Numbered from the stretch's first letter, positions 24,663 through 32,434 are shown. The stretch: 32,434 nucleotides of DNA from Thermoleophilia bacterium (GCA_016780995.1 JADHKZ010000011.1:1-32434), one strand, 5' to 3'. Program-made: numbers and translations. The notes: generated from the letters alone by a model not told the origin.

Positions 24663-24681
24663 CTTACGCAGGAGGCTGCCG

Positions 24682-26364
24682 CTACTTCTTCATGCCGATG
24701 ACCACGTCCACCGTGGGCGTGTCGCCGTCGGTGCTCCACGCGGCCACGTGCGAGATGGGCTCCAGGTTGGCGCGCTTCCGGGCGCCGTCCTTGCCCTCGA
24801 ACGCCCCGCCCTGCGCCATGAGGCGCGTGGCGCGGGTCATGTCCACATAGGCGAGCCCCGACACCTGGTCGGGCATGCCGGTGGTGGCGGCCTTGAAGCC
24901 GGGGGTGGATGCCAGCGAGGCGCCCGCCGGGCGCTGCGCCAGCACGCCGGCCACCGCACCGGCGCCATTGCCGATGGCGGCCAGGTTGCCGCGCACGCCC
25001 CAGGCCACTGAGCGGCCCTCGCCCAGTGAGATGGCCTGGCCCTTCACGGCGCCCTCGGCGAACGCGGTTGCCTTGCCCACCTTGAGCGAGTCGGGACCGA
25101 ACTGGCCAAGCGCCACCGGCACGCTCTTCGACAGTGCGGTGAGGCTCTTGGCGGCGCGGGCGCCGTCCTGCACCGTGAGCGCCAGCGCGGCGCGGGGCTT
25201 GGTGCCCGGGCCGGTGACCACCACGGCGTGCTCGCCGCCCGTGAGGTTGCGCAGGTCATCGGTGTTCACGCCCAGCAGAAGCGGCAGCTGGCCCGTGATG
25301 GCCTCGATCTGCTTCTTGGTCTCCTCCGAACCGCTGCCCGACGCCGACGACACCGCGGTGGCCACCGTGTCGGCCAGGCGGTTGAAGCCCAGGTAGGCCA
25401 CGGCGTCGGCCGGGGCCTGCGAGGTGAGCGTGGGCGCGTAGGCCATCTGGCGGGCCATGGGCGGCGCGTCCACCAGCACGGCCTTCATGCGCAGGCCATC
25501 CTTCTCGGCGGTCACCGACATGGCGGCCGCGCCCGTGAGCTCGCCGCCCGCCAGCGTGCCCACCTGCGGCACCACCTCACTCGCCGACTTGCCGGCCTCA
25601 TCGAGGTTCACGTACCCCATGGCGAACACATCATCCGGCAGCTTGGCCAGTGCGTCGTTGAAGCGGAACACGCCCGACAGCACGGCGTCGCCGCCCGCGG
25701 CATGGGCCTCGAGGGCCTCGTTCACCACCGCCTCGGTGGACCCGAGGATGAACGACTCCTCCGTGAGGGCGCCATACATGCCGGCCACGGGGTCGCCGTA
25801 GAGCGTGGCGCCATCCTTGGTGCCGGTCTCCTTCAGGCCACCTGGGTTCTTGGCGATGAGGGCCTTGAGGTCGGCCGACTTGCCCGGGGCGACCTGCAGC
25901 ACGGCCATCACGGGGGTGTCGGCGGCCTTGGCCGCGGCGCGCCCGGCCGCGGCGGCCGGGTTGGTGAGTGCGCCCGACAAGGCGTCGCCGGCCTCGGGGA
26001 TGTCGGTGACCGCCATGGCACCGGCATCGCCGAGCAGCGGCTGCACGTCGCGCTCCCAGTTGACGCCCTCGCGGGCAAGCGCCTTCTCGAGGTCGGCGCG
26101 CATGGAGCCGAAGCCGGGGAACATGCCGCCGAGGCGCTCGAGGTTGGTCCACTGCGGGCCCGAGGTGTCGGTGGACACCTGCAGGTACAGCGGGCTGTCG
26201 GCGGGGATGTAACCGGCGATGGACGCCGGGGCAGAACCCGCCGAGGCGCTGCTGCCGCAGCCCGCCATCAGCGCGGCGCCACCGGCGAAGCCGGCGGCGG
26301 CCACCACTGCCACCGGGATCATCGTGCGGCGGCCGAGGCGGCCGGATCGATTGGACGTGCTCAT
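24682..26364 (-). CDS. DUF3352-like lipoprotein
   Basis: This exported lipoprotein of 560 aa resembles the DUF3352 family, whose function is unknown. A basic n-region (SNRSGRLGRR), a hydrophobic stretch and the lipobox L-M-A-G-C36 predict lipid anchoring. After a Ser/Ala linker the domain starts IAGYIPADSPLYLQV, the typical DUF3352 opening. Two similar halves seem to follow, each with an AxAxLGFNRL or MGYVNLDEAG type strand and Gly-rich turns. The sequence is Ala/Gly-rich with few cysteines. ATG 26362-26364 has GGAGG upstream. It appears to be a single-gene transcript between gpsA and metK. Confidence 0.78.
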   Translation of the reverse strand: MSTSNRSGRLGRRTMIPVAVVAAAGFAGGAALMAGCGSSASAGSAPASIAGYIPADSPLYLQVSTDTSGPQWTNLERLGGMFPGFGSMRADLEKALAREGVNWERDVQPLLGDAGAMAVTDIPEAGDALSGALTNPAAAAGRAAAKAADTPVMAVLQVAPGKSADLKALIAKNPGGLKETGTKDGATLYGDPVAGMYGALTEESFILGSTEAVVNEALEAHAAGGDAVLSGVFRFNDALAKLPDDVFAMGYVNLDEAGKSASEVVPQVGTLAGGELTGAAAMSVTAEKDGLRMKAVLVDAPPMARQMAYAPTLTSQAPADAVAYLGFNRLADTVATAVSSASGSGSEETKKQIEAITGQLPLLLGVNTDDLRNLTGGEHAVVVTGPGTKPRAALALTVQDGARAAKSLTALSKSVPVALGQFGPDSLKVGKATAFAEGAVKGQAISLGEGRSVAWGVRGNLAAIGNGAGAVAGVLAQRPAGASLASTPGFKAATTGMPDQVSGLAYVDMTRATRLMAQGGAFEGKDGARKRANLEPISHVAAWSTDGDTPTVDVVIGMKK

Positions 26365-26400
26365 GTTCCCCAGGGACCTCCGACGCGATTTACAACGGGA

Positions 26401-26406
26401 AAGGTA
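26401..26406 (-). promoter_or_regulatory. Predicted -10 of the DUF3352 gene
   Basis: TACCTT on the minus strand lies 36 bases before the ATG, in the 107-base gap after gpsA. The leader of about 30 bases would contain GGAGG. No clear -35 was recognised. Confidence 0.35.
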
Positions 26407-26471
26407 GATCTGGTCGGTGCCCTCACCGATACGCGGCGGTAAAGGCTCGGTTCAGAACCCGCGCGCCTGCG

Positions 26472-27467
26472 TCACGCCTCGTTGGCGGGCGCCCGGCTCA
26501 TCAGCGACCGCAGGCACTCCTCCGGGGACCTGCCCTCGAACACCGCGGCCTCCACCTGCTCGGAGATGGGCAGCTCCACCCCGGCCTCGCGCGCGCGGGC
26601 CATGAGGGCCTGCACGGTGGCCACGCCCTCCACCACCTGCCCGACCTCCTGCTCCACCGATGCGGCGGGCATTCCGCGCGCGATCAGCTCGCCCGCCCGG
26701 CGGTTGCGGCTGTGGCGGCTGGTGCAGGTGGCGATGAGGTCGCCCATTCCGGCAAGGCCGCGGAAGGTGGCATCACGCGCGCCGGCCTGCGCGCCGAGCC
26801 GGCCCATCTCGGCCAGCCCGCGAGTGATGAGGGCTGCCTTGGCGTTGTCGCCGAAGCCCAGGCCGTCGGACATGCCCGCGGCCAGGGCGATCACGTTCTT
26901 GGCGGCGCCGCACAGCTCCACGCCCACCAGGTCGTCGTTCACGTACACCCGGAATGCCGGCCCCGACACCGCCTGCTGCACGCGCTCGGCCAGCCCGGGA
27001 TGGCCGCTCACCACCGCGGCGGCGGGCTGCCCGGCGGCGATCTCCTCGGCATGGTTGGGACCCGACAGCACCGCGAAGGGCGTACCGGGCGGCAGCACGT
27101 CGCCCCAGGCCTCCGACAGCACGCGACCCGTGCCCGGCTCCAGGCCCTTGGTGAGCGACAGCACGCCCGCGCCCGCGGGAATGCGCCCGGCGATGCGCCC
27201 CGCCTGCTCGGCCACCACGCGGCTTGGCAGGGCGATGACCACCATGGTGGCGCCGTCGAACGCCGCGGGGTCGTCCACGTGGGTCACCCGTACCTGCTCC
27301 GGCAGCGCCACGTCGCCCAGGTGAATGCGGTCGTGGCGGGTGTCGCGCAGCACGGCGGCCTGGTCGGCAGTGCGGCAGGCAAGGGACACGCGGGCGCCGG
27401 CCAGTGCCGCCACCCGGGCGAAGGTGCACCCCCATGCCCCGGCGCCCACCACCACCACGTCGCTCAC
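26472..27467 (-). CDS. gpsA: Glycerol-3-phosphate dehydrogenase [NAD(P)+]
   Basis: GpsA reduces dihydroxyacetone phosphate to sn-glycerol 3-phosphate, the backbone of phospholipids. The nucleotide-binding motif G8-A-G-A-W-G13 opens the protein. LSGPNHAEEIAAG and the catalytic lysine in GAAKNVIALAAGMSDGL are intact, as is NAKAALITRGLAEM. The length is 331 aa. The GTG start (27465-27467) overlaps the der stop as GTGA and has GAGGAG 6 bases upstream. Firmicutes and many actinobacteria have der-plsY-gpsA; plsY is missing from this slot. Confidence 0.97.
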   Translation of the reverse strand: MSDVVVVGAGAWGCTFARVAALAGARVSLACRTADQAAVLRDTRHDRIHLGDVALPEQVRVTHVDDPAAFDGATMVVIALPSRVVAEQAGRIAGRIPAGAGVLSLTKGLEPGTGRVLSEAWGDVLPPGTPFAVLSGPNHAEEIAAGQPAAAVVSGHPGLAERVQQAVSGPAFRVYVNDDLVGVELCGAAKNVIALAAGMSDGLGFGDNAKAALITRGLAEMGRLGAQAGARDATFRGLAGMGDLIATCTSRHSRNRRAGELIARGMPAASVEQEVGQVVEGVATVQALMARAREAGVELPISEQVEAAVFEGRSPEECLRSLMSRAPANEA

Positions 27468-28876
27468 CGTCGGCTCCTCACCTCGATGTCCACGGGGACC
27501 CCCGCCAGGTCGAACCGGTCGCGCAGGCGGTTCTCGAGCCAGAAACCGTAGTCGCGGGTCATGAGCGAGCGGTCGTTCACCTCCAGGCGGAACACCGGCG
27601 GGCCCACGCCGGTCTGCACCAGGAACCGCATGGACAGCCGCCTGTTGCCCTTGCGCGGCCCCGGCCGCTCCTCCGCCAACTCACGCAGGGTGGAGTTGAG
27701 GTCGTGCGTGGACAGGCGCGTGTGACTCTTTCCGTACAGGCGCAGCGCGGTGGGGATGATGCGGTCAAGCCCCTCGCCGGTGATCGCCGAGCACGCAACG
27801 ATGGGCGGGTGCTGGCGGCTCTTGCGCCGCACGCGCCCGGCAAGGTCGGCCAGGTCGGGCTTCGCCAGGTCCCACTTGTTGAGGGCGATCATGGTGGCGC
27901 AATGGTTCTGCGCCGCCTGGTCGCAGGCGGCCAGGTCGGCCTCGGTGATGCCCTCGGTGGCGTCGGCCACCACGATGGCCACGTCGGAGCGCTCGGCGGC
28001 CTCAAGCGCCCGCTGCTGGCTGTACACCTCCACCCGCTCGCGCATGCGGCCGCGGCGGCGCAGGCCCGCGGTGTCGATGAGCACGATCTCCTGGTCGTCC
28101 CATTCGATGATGGTGTCCACCGGGTCGCGCGTGGTGCCGGGCATGTCCTGCACGATCATGCGCTCCTCACCCAGCAGGGCGTTGAGGATGGAGCTCTTGC
28201 CCACGTTGGGGCGGCCCATGATGCAGAAGGCCGGAAGGCGCGACAGCGACTCGTCCACGGCCTCCACCTCGGGCAGGTTGTCCACCAGCAGGTCGAGGAA
28301 GTCGCCGATGTTGCGCCCGTGCAGCGCCGACACCGTGACCACCTCGCCCAGGCCCAGGCCCCACAGGTCCTGCGCGCGCATCTCGGCCTCGGCGTTGTCG
28401 CACTTGTTGGCCACCACGATTACCGGGCGATGCGACCGGCGCAGGCGCTCGGCCACCTCCAGGTCGCCGGGCGTGGCGCCCACCATGGCGTCCACCACGA
28501 ACAGGATGAGATCGGCCTCGTCGATGGCGCGGATGGCCTGCGCCGCGATGTCCCGGGCCATGGTCGACTCATCGGCCTCGTCGATGCCGCCGGTGTCGAG
28601 GATCTGGAACTGGCGGCCGTTCCACTCGGCCCCGCCCTGGCGGCGATCACGAGTGGCGCCGGGGCGGGAGTCCACCACGGCCTCGCGACGGCCGGTGAGC
28701 CGGTTGAACAGCGTGGACTTGCCCACGTTCGGGTAGCCCACCACGGCCACCACGGGCTGCCCCTGCGCCACGGTGCTGCCGCGCGCCGCGTGGCGCTCGC
28801 GCCCCCGCGGGCGGTCGGGCATTCCGGGTCGGGATGCCTTGGGGCGACCGCCCGGTGCGTCGGTGCCGTCGCTCAT
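27464..28876 (-). CDS. der: Ribosome-assembly GTPase Der (EngA)
   Basis: Der is a double GTPase needed for 50S subunit assembly. Two G domains are present: the first has GYPNVGKST (47-55), DTGG and NKCD; the second has GRPNVGKSS, DTAGLRRRGR and NKWD. A KH-like C-terminal domain follows (RLSMRFLVQTGVGPPVF). The 470-aa product carries a 40-residue basic, probably disordered N-terminal extension before the first G domain. ATG 28874-28876 overlaps the plsC stop as ATGA. The frame is open upstream through plsC, but that stretch is not coding in this register. Confidence 0.97.
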   Translation of the reverse strand: MSDGTDAPGGRPKASRPGMPDRPRGRERHAARGSTVAQGQPVVAVVGYPNVGKSTLFNRLTGRREAVVDSRPGATRDRRQGGAEWNGRQFQILDTGGIDEADESTMARDIAAQAIRAIDEADLILFVVDAMVGATPGDLEVAERLRRSHRPVIVVANKCDNAEAEMRAQDLWGLGLGEVVTVSALHGRNIGDFLDLLVDNLPEVEAVDESLSRLPAFCIMGRPNVGKSSILNALLGEERMIVQDMPGTTRDPVDTIIEWDDQEIVLIDTAGLRRRGRMRERVEVYSQQRALEAAERSDVAIVVADATEGITEADLAACDQAAQNHCATMIALNKWDLAKPDLADLAGRVRRKSRQHPPIVACSAITGEGLDRIIPTALRLYGKSHTRLSTHDLNSTLRELAEERPGPRKGNRRLSMRFLVQTGVGPPVFRLEVNDRSLMTRDYGFWLENRLRDRFDLAGVPVDIEVRSRR

Positions 28877-29580
28877 TCGTCGTCCGACGTGGCCATGGCG
28901 GTGGGCGGGTCCTGCACGGGTCCCCCGATCTCGGGCAGCAATTCGGCGATGGCGGCCATCATCCGGCGGGCCAGCTCGGCCGCCTGCTCGCTTCGCGGGC
29001 CCGTGAGGCCCTCCTTGGACACCGGCGGGCCGAAGACGACCCGCGACGGGCCGTGCTTCTGCTGGATGCCCCAGATGGCCGCGGGGATGACCGTGACGTC
29101 GTTGGGCAGCCCCAGCGACGCCGCCCCGGGATAGGGCTTGCGCAGCAGCTGGTCGCGTGACCGGGTTCCCTCGGGGAAGATGATCACGCACTCACCGCGC
29201 GCCAGAAGCCCCTTTGCGATGCGCATGGCCGTGCGGTCGGCCTGCCCCCGCTTGATGGGGAACGCGCCCAGCCTGCCGATGACCGCCTTCTGGATGGAGT
29301 GGACGAACAACTCGGACTTGGCCATGTAGTAGGCCCGCCGCGGGATGGCCGACCACCCCACCAGGAAGGGGTCGTTGTTGGTCATGTGGTTGCTCACGAT
29401 CAGCACGCCGCCGCGGCGTGGGATGTTGTCCTTGCCCCGCACCCTCCGCGCCCGGTACCAGGTGCGGAAGTACAGCGACAGCAGGTTGCGGCCGATCCAC
29501 CACAACCACGAGGCGATCCGGACATCATCTGCCGACTGCGGCGCGGACAGCCGGTCGTATGCGGTGTCCGCCCCGCTCAT
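28873..29580 (-). CDS. plsC: 1-acyl-sn-glycerol-3-phosphate acyltransferase
   Basis: PlsC adds the second acyl chain to lysophosphatidic acid, forming phosphatidic acid at the inner membrane face. The catalytic H65-x4-D70 is in NHMTNNDPF, and the substrate-binding motif FPEGTRS spans 135-141. An N-terminal amphipathic segment (ASWLWWIGRNLLSLYF) probably anchors it. The length is 235 aa. Its start overlaps the cmk stop and its stop overlaps the der start, both as ATGA. The cmk-plsC-der order is frequent in Gram-positive bacteria. Confidence 0.93.
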   Translation of the reverse strand: MSGADTAYDRLSAPQSADDVRIASWLWWIGRNLLSLYFRTWYRARRVRGKDNIPRRGGVLIVSNHMTNNDPFLVGWSAIPRRAYYMAKSELFVHSIQKAVIGRLGAFPIKRGQADRTAMRIAKGLLARGECVIIFPEGTRSRDQLLRKPYPGAASLGLPNDVTVIPAAIWGIQQKHGPSRVVFGPPVSKEGLTGPRSEQAAELARRMMAAIAELLPEIGGPVQDPPTAMATSDDE

Positions 29581-30239
29581 CGCGCCACCTCGCGGGCCAT
29601 GCCGGCGATGTGCTCCACCACCTGGTCAATGCCCATGCCGGTGGTGTCCACCACCACCGCGCCGTCCGCCACCACCAGCGGGCTCGCCGCGCGCGAGGAG
29701 TCGGCCTGGTCGCGGCGCTCAACGTCGTCCCGGATGCCGCGCAGGTCCACCCGCTCGCCGCGACCCACCAGCTCGGCATGCCGCCGGCGCGCGCGCTCGT
29801 CCACCGATGCGGTGAGGAACACCTTCACCTCGGCGGCCGGGAACACCACGCTGCCGATGTCGCGCCCGTCGCACACCCAGTCGCCGTGCTGCATCAGCTG
29901 GCGCTGGCGGGCCACCATCTGCTCGCGCACCGCGGGATGCGCCGCCACCTGCGACACCGCGGCGGTCACGTCGGCCTCGCGGATGGCCATGGTGACGTCG
30001 TCAGCGCCCATCATCACCCGCATGCCGCCCGGGCCGTCGGTGAGGGTGACGGGCTCATCGGCCGCCAGCGACGCCAGGGCCGGGCCGTCGTCCAGTGGCA
30101 CGCCGGTGCGCAGCGCCCGCAGGGTGAGCGCGCGGTACATGGCGCCGGTGTCCAGGTAGCCGATGTCCAGGGCACGCGCCACCGCGCGCGCCACCGTGCT
30201 CTTGCCCGCGCCGGCCGGGCCGTCGATGGCCACGATCAC
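29577..30239 (-). CDS. cmk: Cytidylate kinase
   Basis: Cmk phosphorylates CMP and dCMP with ATP. The P-loop GPAGAGKS (7-14), the NMP-binding DTGAMYRALTLRAL and DGRDIGSVVFP are all present. The length, 220 aa, is the normal long bacterial form. The start is GTG 30237-30239, overlapping the aroA stop as GTGA. The order aroA-cmk is common in bacteria. Confidence 0.97.
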   Translation of the reverse strand: MIVAIDGPAGAGKSTVARAVARALDIGYLDTGAMYRALTLRALRTGVPLDDGPALASLAADEPVTLTDGPGGMRVMMGADDVTMAIREADVTAAVSQVAAHPAVREQMVARQRQLMQHGDWVCDGRDIGSVVFPAAEVKVFLTASVDERARRRHAELVGRGERVDLRGIRDDVERRDQADSSRAASPLVVADGAVVVDTTGMGIDQVVEHIAGMAREVAR

Positions 30240-31546
30240 GCGGCCTCCGCCCCGATGGCACGCAGGTGGTCCGCGAAGCCCGGGTACGACACCGCGGCGG
30301 CGTCCATGCCCTGCACGGTCACGCCCGACTCGCTGGCCATGCCGGCAAGCGCCCCCAGCATGGCGATGCGGTGGTCGCCATGCGAGCGCACCTCGCCGCC
30401 GGGGATGGACATCTGGCCGCGCACCGCGAATCCGTCGTCCCGCTCCTCGGCGTCCACGCCCACCGCCGTGAGCAGCTCCACCACGGTGGCGATGCGATCG
30501 CTCTCCTTCACGCGCATCTCCCCGGCGCCGCTGACCACGGTGGTGCCGGCCGCAAGGGCGCCCAGCAGCCCCACCAGCGGCAGCTCATCCACCATGGAGG
30601 GCACCTCGTCGGCGGTGACCTCGGTGGCCTGCAGGATGGATCCGGCCCGGGCCGTCACGTGGCCCGCGGGCTCCCCGGCCACGTCGGGCCCCGGCTCCAC
30701 AACCACGTCGGCCCCCATGCGCTGGAGCACACGCAGCAGGCCGGTGCGGCCCGGGTTGAGATTGACGCCGGTCACGCGCACGCCGGGGTCGCCCCGCAGC
30801 ACGCCGGCCACGATCCAGAAGGCCGCGGAGGAGAAGTCGCCGGGCACGCGCAGGTCGGGCAGGCGCAGCCCCGGCACGGGGCCCTGAACCCCCACCATGC
30901 CGTCACGCTCCATCACGTCCACGCCCGCCGCGCGCAGCATGCGCTCGGTGTGGTCGCGCGAGGGCACCGGCTCGTGCACCCAGGTATCGCCCTGGGCATT
31001 GAGCCCTGCCAGCAGGAGGCAGCTCTTCACTTGCGCGCTGGCAACCGGCAGGCGGTGCACCATGCCGTGCAGGGGCAGGCCCGGGCGCACGGCGAGCGGC
31101 GGCCTGCCGCCATCGGCCGGGATGACCGCCGCGCCCATGGCACTGAGGGGGTCGGTCACCCGGGCCATCGGACGCCCGCGCAGCGATGCGTCGCCGTCCA
31201 GCACGGTGACCTCGCCCGGCGGCTGGCCCACGATGATCCCGGTGAGCAGGCGCATGAGCGTGCCGGCGTTCATGCAGTCGATGACCGGGGGCGATGACAG
31301 CCCGCGCACCCCGCGGCCGGACACCACCACGCGGCCGGATGCGATGTCGCCCTCCACCCCCGCGCCCAGCGCGCGCACGGCTGCCAGCGTGGCCCGGGTG
31401 TCCTCGGAGTCGAGGGGGGCGTCCACCACCACGGGACCGCCCGACAGCGCGCCCAGCAGGAACGCGCGGTGGGTGATGGACTTGTCGGGCGGCACGGCGA
31501 TCGTGCCCGCGACGGCGGTGGCCGGGCGGATGGTGAGGCTGCTCAT
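30236..31546 (-). CDS. aroA: 3-phosphoshikimate 1-carboxyvinyltransferase (EPSP synthase)
   Basis: AroA joins phosphoenolpyruvate and shikimate 3-phosphate in the sixth step of the shikimate pathway. The 436-aa protein shows PPDKSITHRAFLL with catalytic K22, NAGTLMRLL (93-101), GDFSSAAFW, MVDELPLVGLL and ESDRI. E. coli G-N-A-G-T-A-M-R-P reads M-N-A-G-T-L-M-R-L here, so Leu replaces the proline (as in class II enzymes) and Met replaces the Gly before Asn. The start ATG 31544-31546 has no ribosome site; TAGGAT ends 9 bases upstream, suggesting a leaderless transcript. It leads the aroA-cmk-plsC-der-gpsA operon. Confidence 0.97.
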   Translation of the reverse strand: MSSLTIRPATAVAGTIAVPPDKSITHRAFLLGALSGGPVVVDAPLDSEDTRATLAAVRALGAGVEGDIASGRVVVSGRGVRGLSSPPVIDCMNAGTLMRLLTGIIVGQPPGEVTVLDGDASLRGRPMARVTDPLSAMGAAVIPADGGRPPLAVRPGLPLHGMVHRLPVASAQVKSCLLLAGLNAQGDTWVHEPVPSRDHTERMLRAAGVDVMERDGMVGVQGPVPGLRLPDLRVPGDFSSAAFWIVAGVLRGDPGVRVTGVNLNPGRTGLLRVLQRMGADVVVEPGPDVAGEPAGHVTARAGSILQATEVTADEVPSMVDELPLVGLLGALAAGTTVVSGAGEMRVKESDRIATVVELLTAVGVDAEERDDGFAVRGQMSIPGGEVRSHGDHRIAMLGALAGMASESGVTVQGMDAAAVSYPGFADHLRAIGAEAA

Positions 31547-31555
31547 CGGGGGTGG

Positions 31556-31585
31556 ATCCTAGGGGTCCGGCGGGGGCGCTACCCT
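31556..31585. promoter_or_regulatory. Divergent leaderless promoters of aroA and recQ
   Basis: The 48-base gap holds TAGGAT on the minus strand (31556-31561) for aroA and TACCCT on the plus strand (31580-31585) for recQ. Each box ends exactly 9 bases before its ATG, and neither gene has a Shine-Dalgarno sequence. The two -10 boxes are only 18 bases apart, so the polymerase sites must overlap and compete. Confidence 0.5.
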
Positions 31586-31594
31586 CGGCCGCCC

Positions 31595-32434
31595 ATGAGC
31601 GCCCTGCAGGACCTTCCCGTGGACCCGGTGGCCGACCTGGCTCACCTGCTGGCGCGCGCCGAGGCCGCCGGGCGCATGGACCCGGGTTCGGCCTCCGCCG
31701 CCGACCGGTTGCTGGACCGCCTGCGAGACGACTGGCGCGACCTGGCGGGCGAGGCCCGCGGGGCCTTAGGGCGCATCGCCGCGCCCCTGCGCGCCCGCCG
31801 CGACGCCCTGGATGGACCGGTGGCACCCCACCCAGGCGAGCCCCGTCCGCTTCGTGACGTGCTGGCCGACCTGAGGGTGCAGGCGCTGCGCCCGGGGCAG
31901 GACCGTCCCATGTTGGCGGCGCTGGCCGGCACCGACAGCCTCGTGGTCATGCCCACCGGATCGGGCAAGTCGCTGTGCTTCCAGGCGCCGGCGTTCGCGT
32001 CGGGCGGGCTCACGGTGGTGGTGAGCCCCCTCATCGCCCTCATCCAGGACCAGCACGACCGCCTGGCCGCTGCCGGCCTGCCCGTGGCCATGGTGACCAG
32101 CCTGCAGTCGCCGGCCGACCAGCGCGCGGCCATCGACCGCATCGCCGGCGGACAGGTGCGTCTTGTGCTGTGCGCCCCGGAGCGGTTCGCGCACGAAGCC
32201 TTCGTGCGGGCGGTGCAGGCCAACCCCGTGGACCTGCTGGCCATCGACGAGGCCCACTGCGTGTCGGAGTGGGGGCACGACTTCCGCCCGGAGTACCTGC
32301 AGCTGGCGCGGCTGCGCGAAGTGCTGCGCCCGCGCGCGGTGATGGCCCTCACCGCCACCGCCACGCCGGCGGTGTCCGACGAGATCGTGGCGCGCCTGGG
32401 GCTGCGCGACCCGGTGACGGTGCGCACGGGGTTC
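31595..32434 (+). CDS. recQ: RecQ-family ATP-dependent DNA helicase, N-terminal part (cut by window edge)
   Basis: This is the first 280 codons of a RecQ helicase, a 3'-5' DNA unwinding enzyme in recombination and repair. The aromatic-rich motif 0 region is represented by ALRPGQDRPM. Walker A is MPTGSGKS (119-126), motif Ia is SPLIALIQDQ, motif II is DEAHCVSEWGHDFRPEY (from 218) and motif III is ALTATAT. About 85 residues of charged helical sequence (AHLLARAEAAGRMDP to LRARRDAL) precede the helicase; E. coli RecQ has none of this length. The frame stays open to the right edge, so the RQC and HRDC domains cannot be judged. Codon 58 is TTA, rare in this GC-rich DNA. Confidence 0.93.
   Translation, partial: MSALQDLPVDPVADLAHLLARAEAAGRMDPGSASAADRLLDRLRDDWRDLAGEARGALGRIAAPLRARRDALDGPVAPHPGEPRPLRDVLADLRVQALRPGQDRPMLAALAGTDSLVVMPTGSGKSLCFQAPAFASGGLTVVVSPLIALIQDQHDRLAAAGLPVAMVTSLQSPADQRAAIDRIAGGQVRLVLCAPERFAHEAFVRAVQANPVDLLAIDEAHCVSEWGHDFRPEYLQLARLREVLRPRAVMALTATATPAVSDEIVARLGLRDPVTVRTGF

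Noticed and set aside
24603-24681. SAM riboswitch before metK
   Set aside because: The leader predicted from the -10 is about 24 bases and the full gap is 79; no SAM-I or SAM-II type core was seen, only a short GC hairpin.
1-32434. CRISPR array, tRNA or rRNA genes, toxin-antitoxin or defence cluster
   Set aside because: No regular spaced repeats, cloverleaf-like segments or matching gene pairs were seen. The recG, priA and recQ helicases are housekeeping types.

Overview
The window is a gene-dense, very GC-rich stretch of bacterial chromosome made mostly of core housekeeping genes, almost all on the minus strand. Gene order (recG-rsmD-coaD-SepIVA-like-DUF177-rpmF-plsX-acpP-rnc-smc; metK-priA-def-fmt-rsmB-rpe-ribD-ribE-ribBA; aroA-cmk-plsC-der-gpsA), abundant GTG starts, TAnnnT -10 boxes and apparently leaderless genes point to an actinobacterium. 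The DUF3352-type lipoprotein and the clade-mixed gene order suggest a deep-branching class such as Thermoleophilia; that placement is inference, since no rRNA or marker search was possible.

Layout, left to right. (1) 1-7243, minus strand: smc (cut by the window edge), rnc, acpP, plsX, rpmF, a DUF177 protein, a SepIVA-like coiled-coil protein, coaD, rsmD and recG. They cover chromosome organisation, rRNA processing, fatty acid and phospholipid start-up, CoA synthesis, rRNA methylation and fork rescue. (2) rpmB (plus) converges on ribH (minus), and the two share a CTAG stop tetranucleotide. (3) 7983-12238 is a small accessory block of alternating strands: a secreted alpha/beta hydrolase with an extra C-terminal domain, a MASE1-like plus EamA-transporter fusion, and a lipoprotein with an Asp/Gln/Asn-rich tail. 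It lies between ribBA and ribH, which are adjacent in many actinobacteria. (4) 12239-24602, minus strand: ribBA, ribE, ribD, rpe, rsmB, fmt, def, then a transmembrane Ser/Thr kinase and an unrecognised protein with a possible restriction-endonuclease-like fold, then priA and metK. A 109-nt inverted repeat directly follows the kinase stop codon. (5) 24682-26364, a DUF3352-like lipoprotein. (6) 26472-31546, minus strand: aroA-cmk-plsC-der-gpsA, a compact operon joined by four 4-nt stop/start overlaps. (7) recQ (plus), divergent from aroA and cut by the right edge.

Themes. Riboflavin synthesis is nearly complete (RibBA, RibD, RibE, RibH), and Rpe links it to the pentose phosphates. GpsA, PlsX, AcpP and PlsC supply phosphatidic acid synthesis; PlsY is not here. 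Def and Fmt handle the N-formyl-methionine cycle and MetK makes SAM. No gene-free stretch exceeds 300 bases. I saw no tRNA, rRNA, CRISPR array, insertion sequence or classical defence system.

Most of the window is ordinary core genome. The points most worth a second look are the MASE1/EamA fusion, the kinase with its partner gene and downstream hairpin, several starts that seem to need CTG, ATC or ACG, two promoter classes separated by -10 distance, and an RNase III lacking one metal-binding aspartate.
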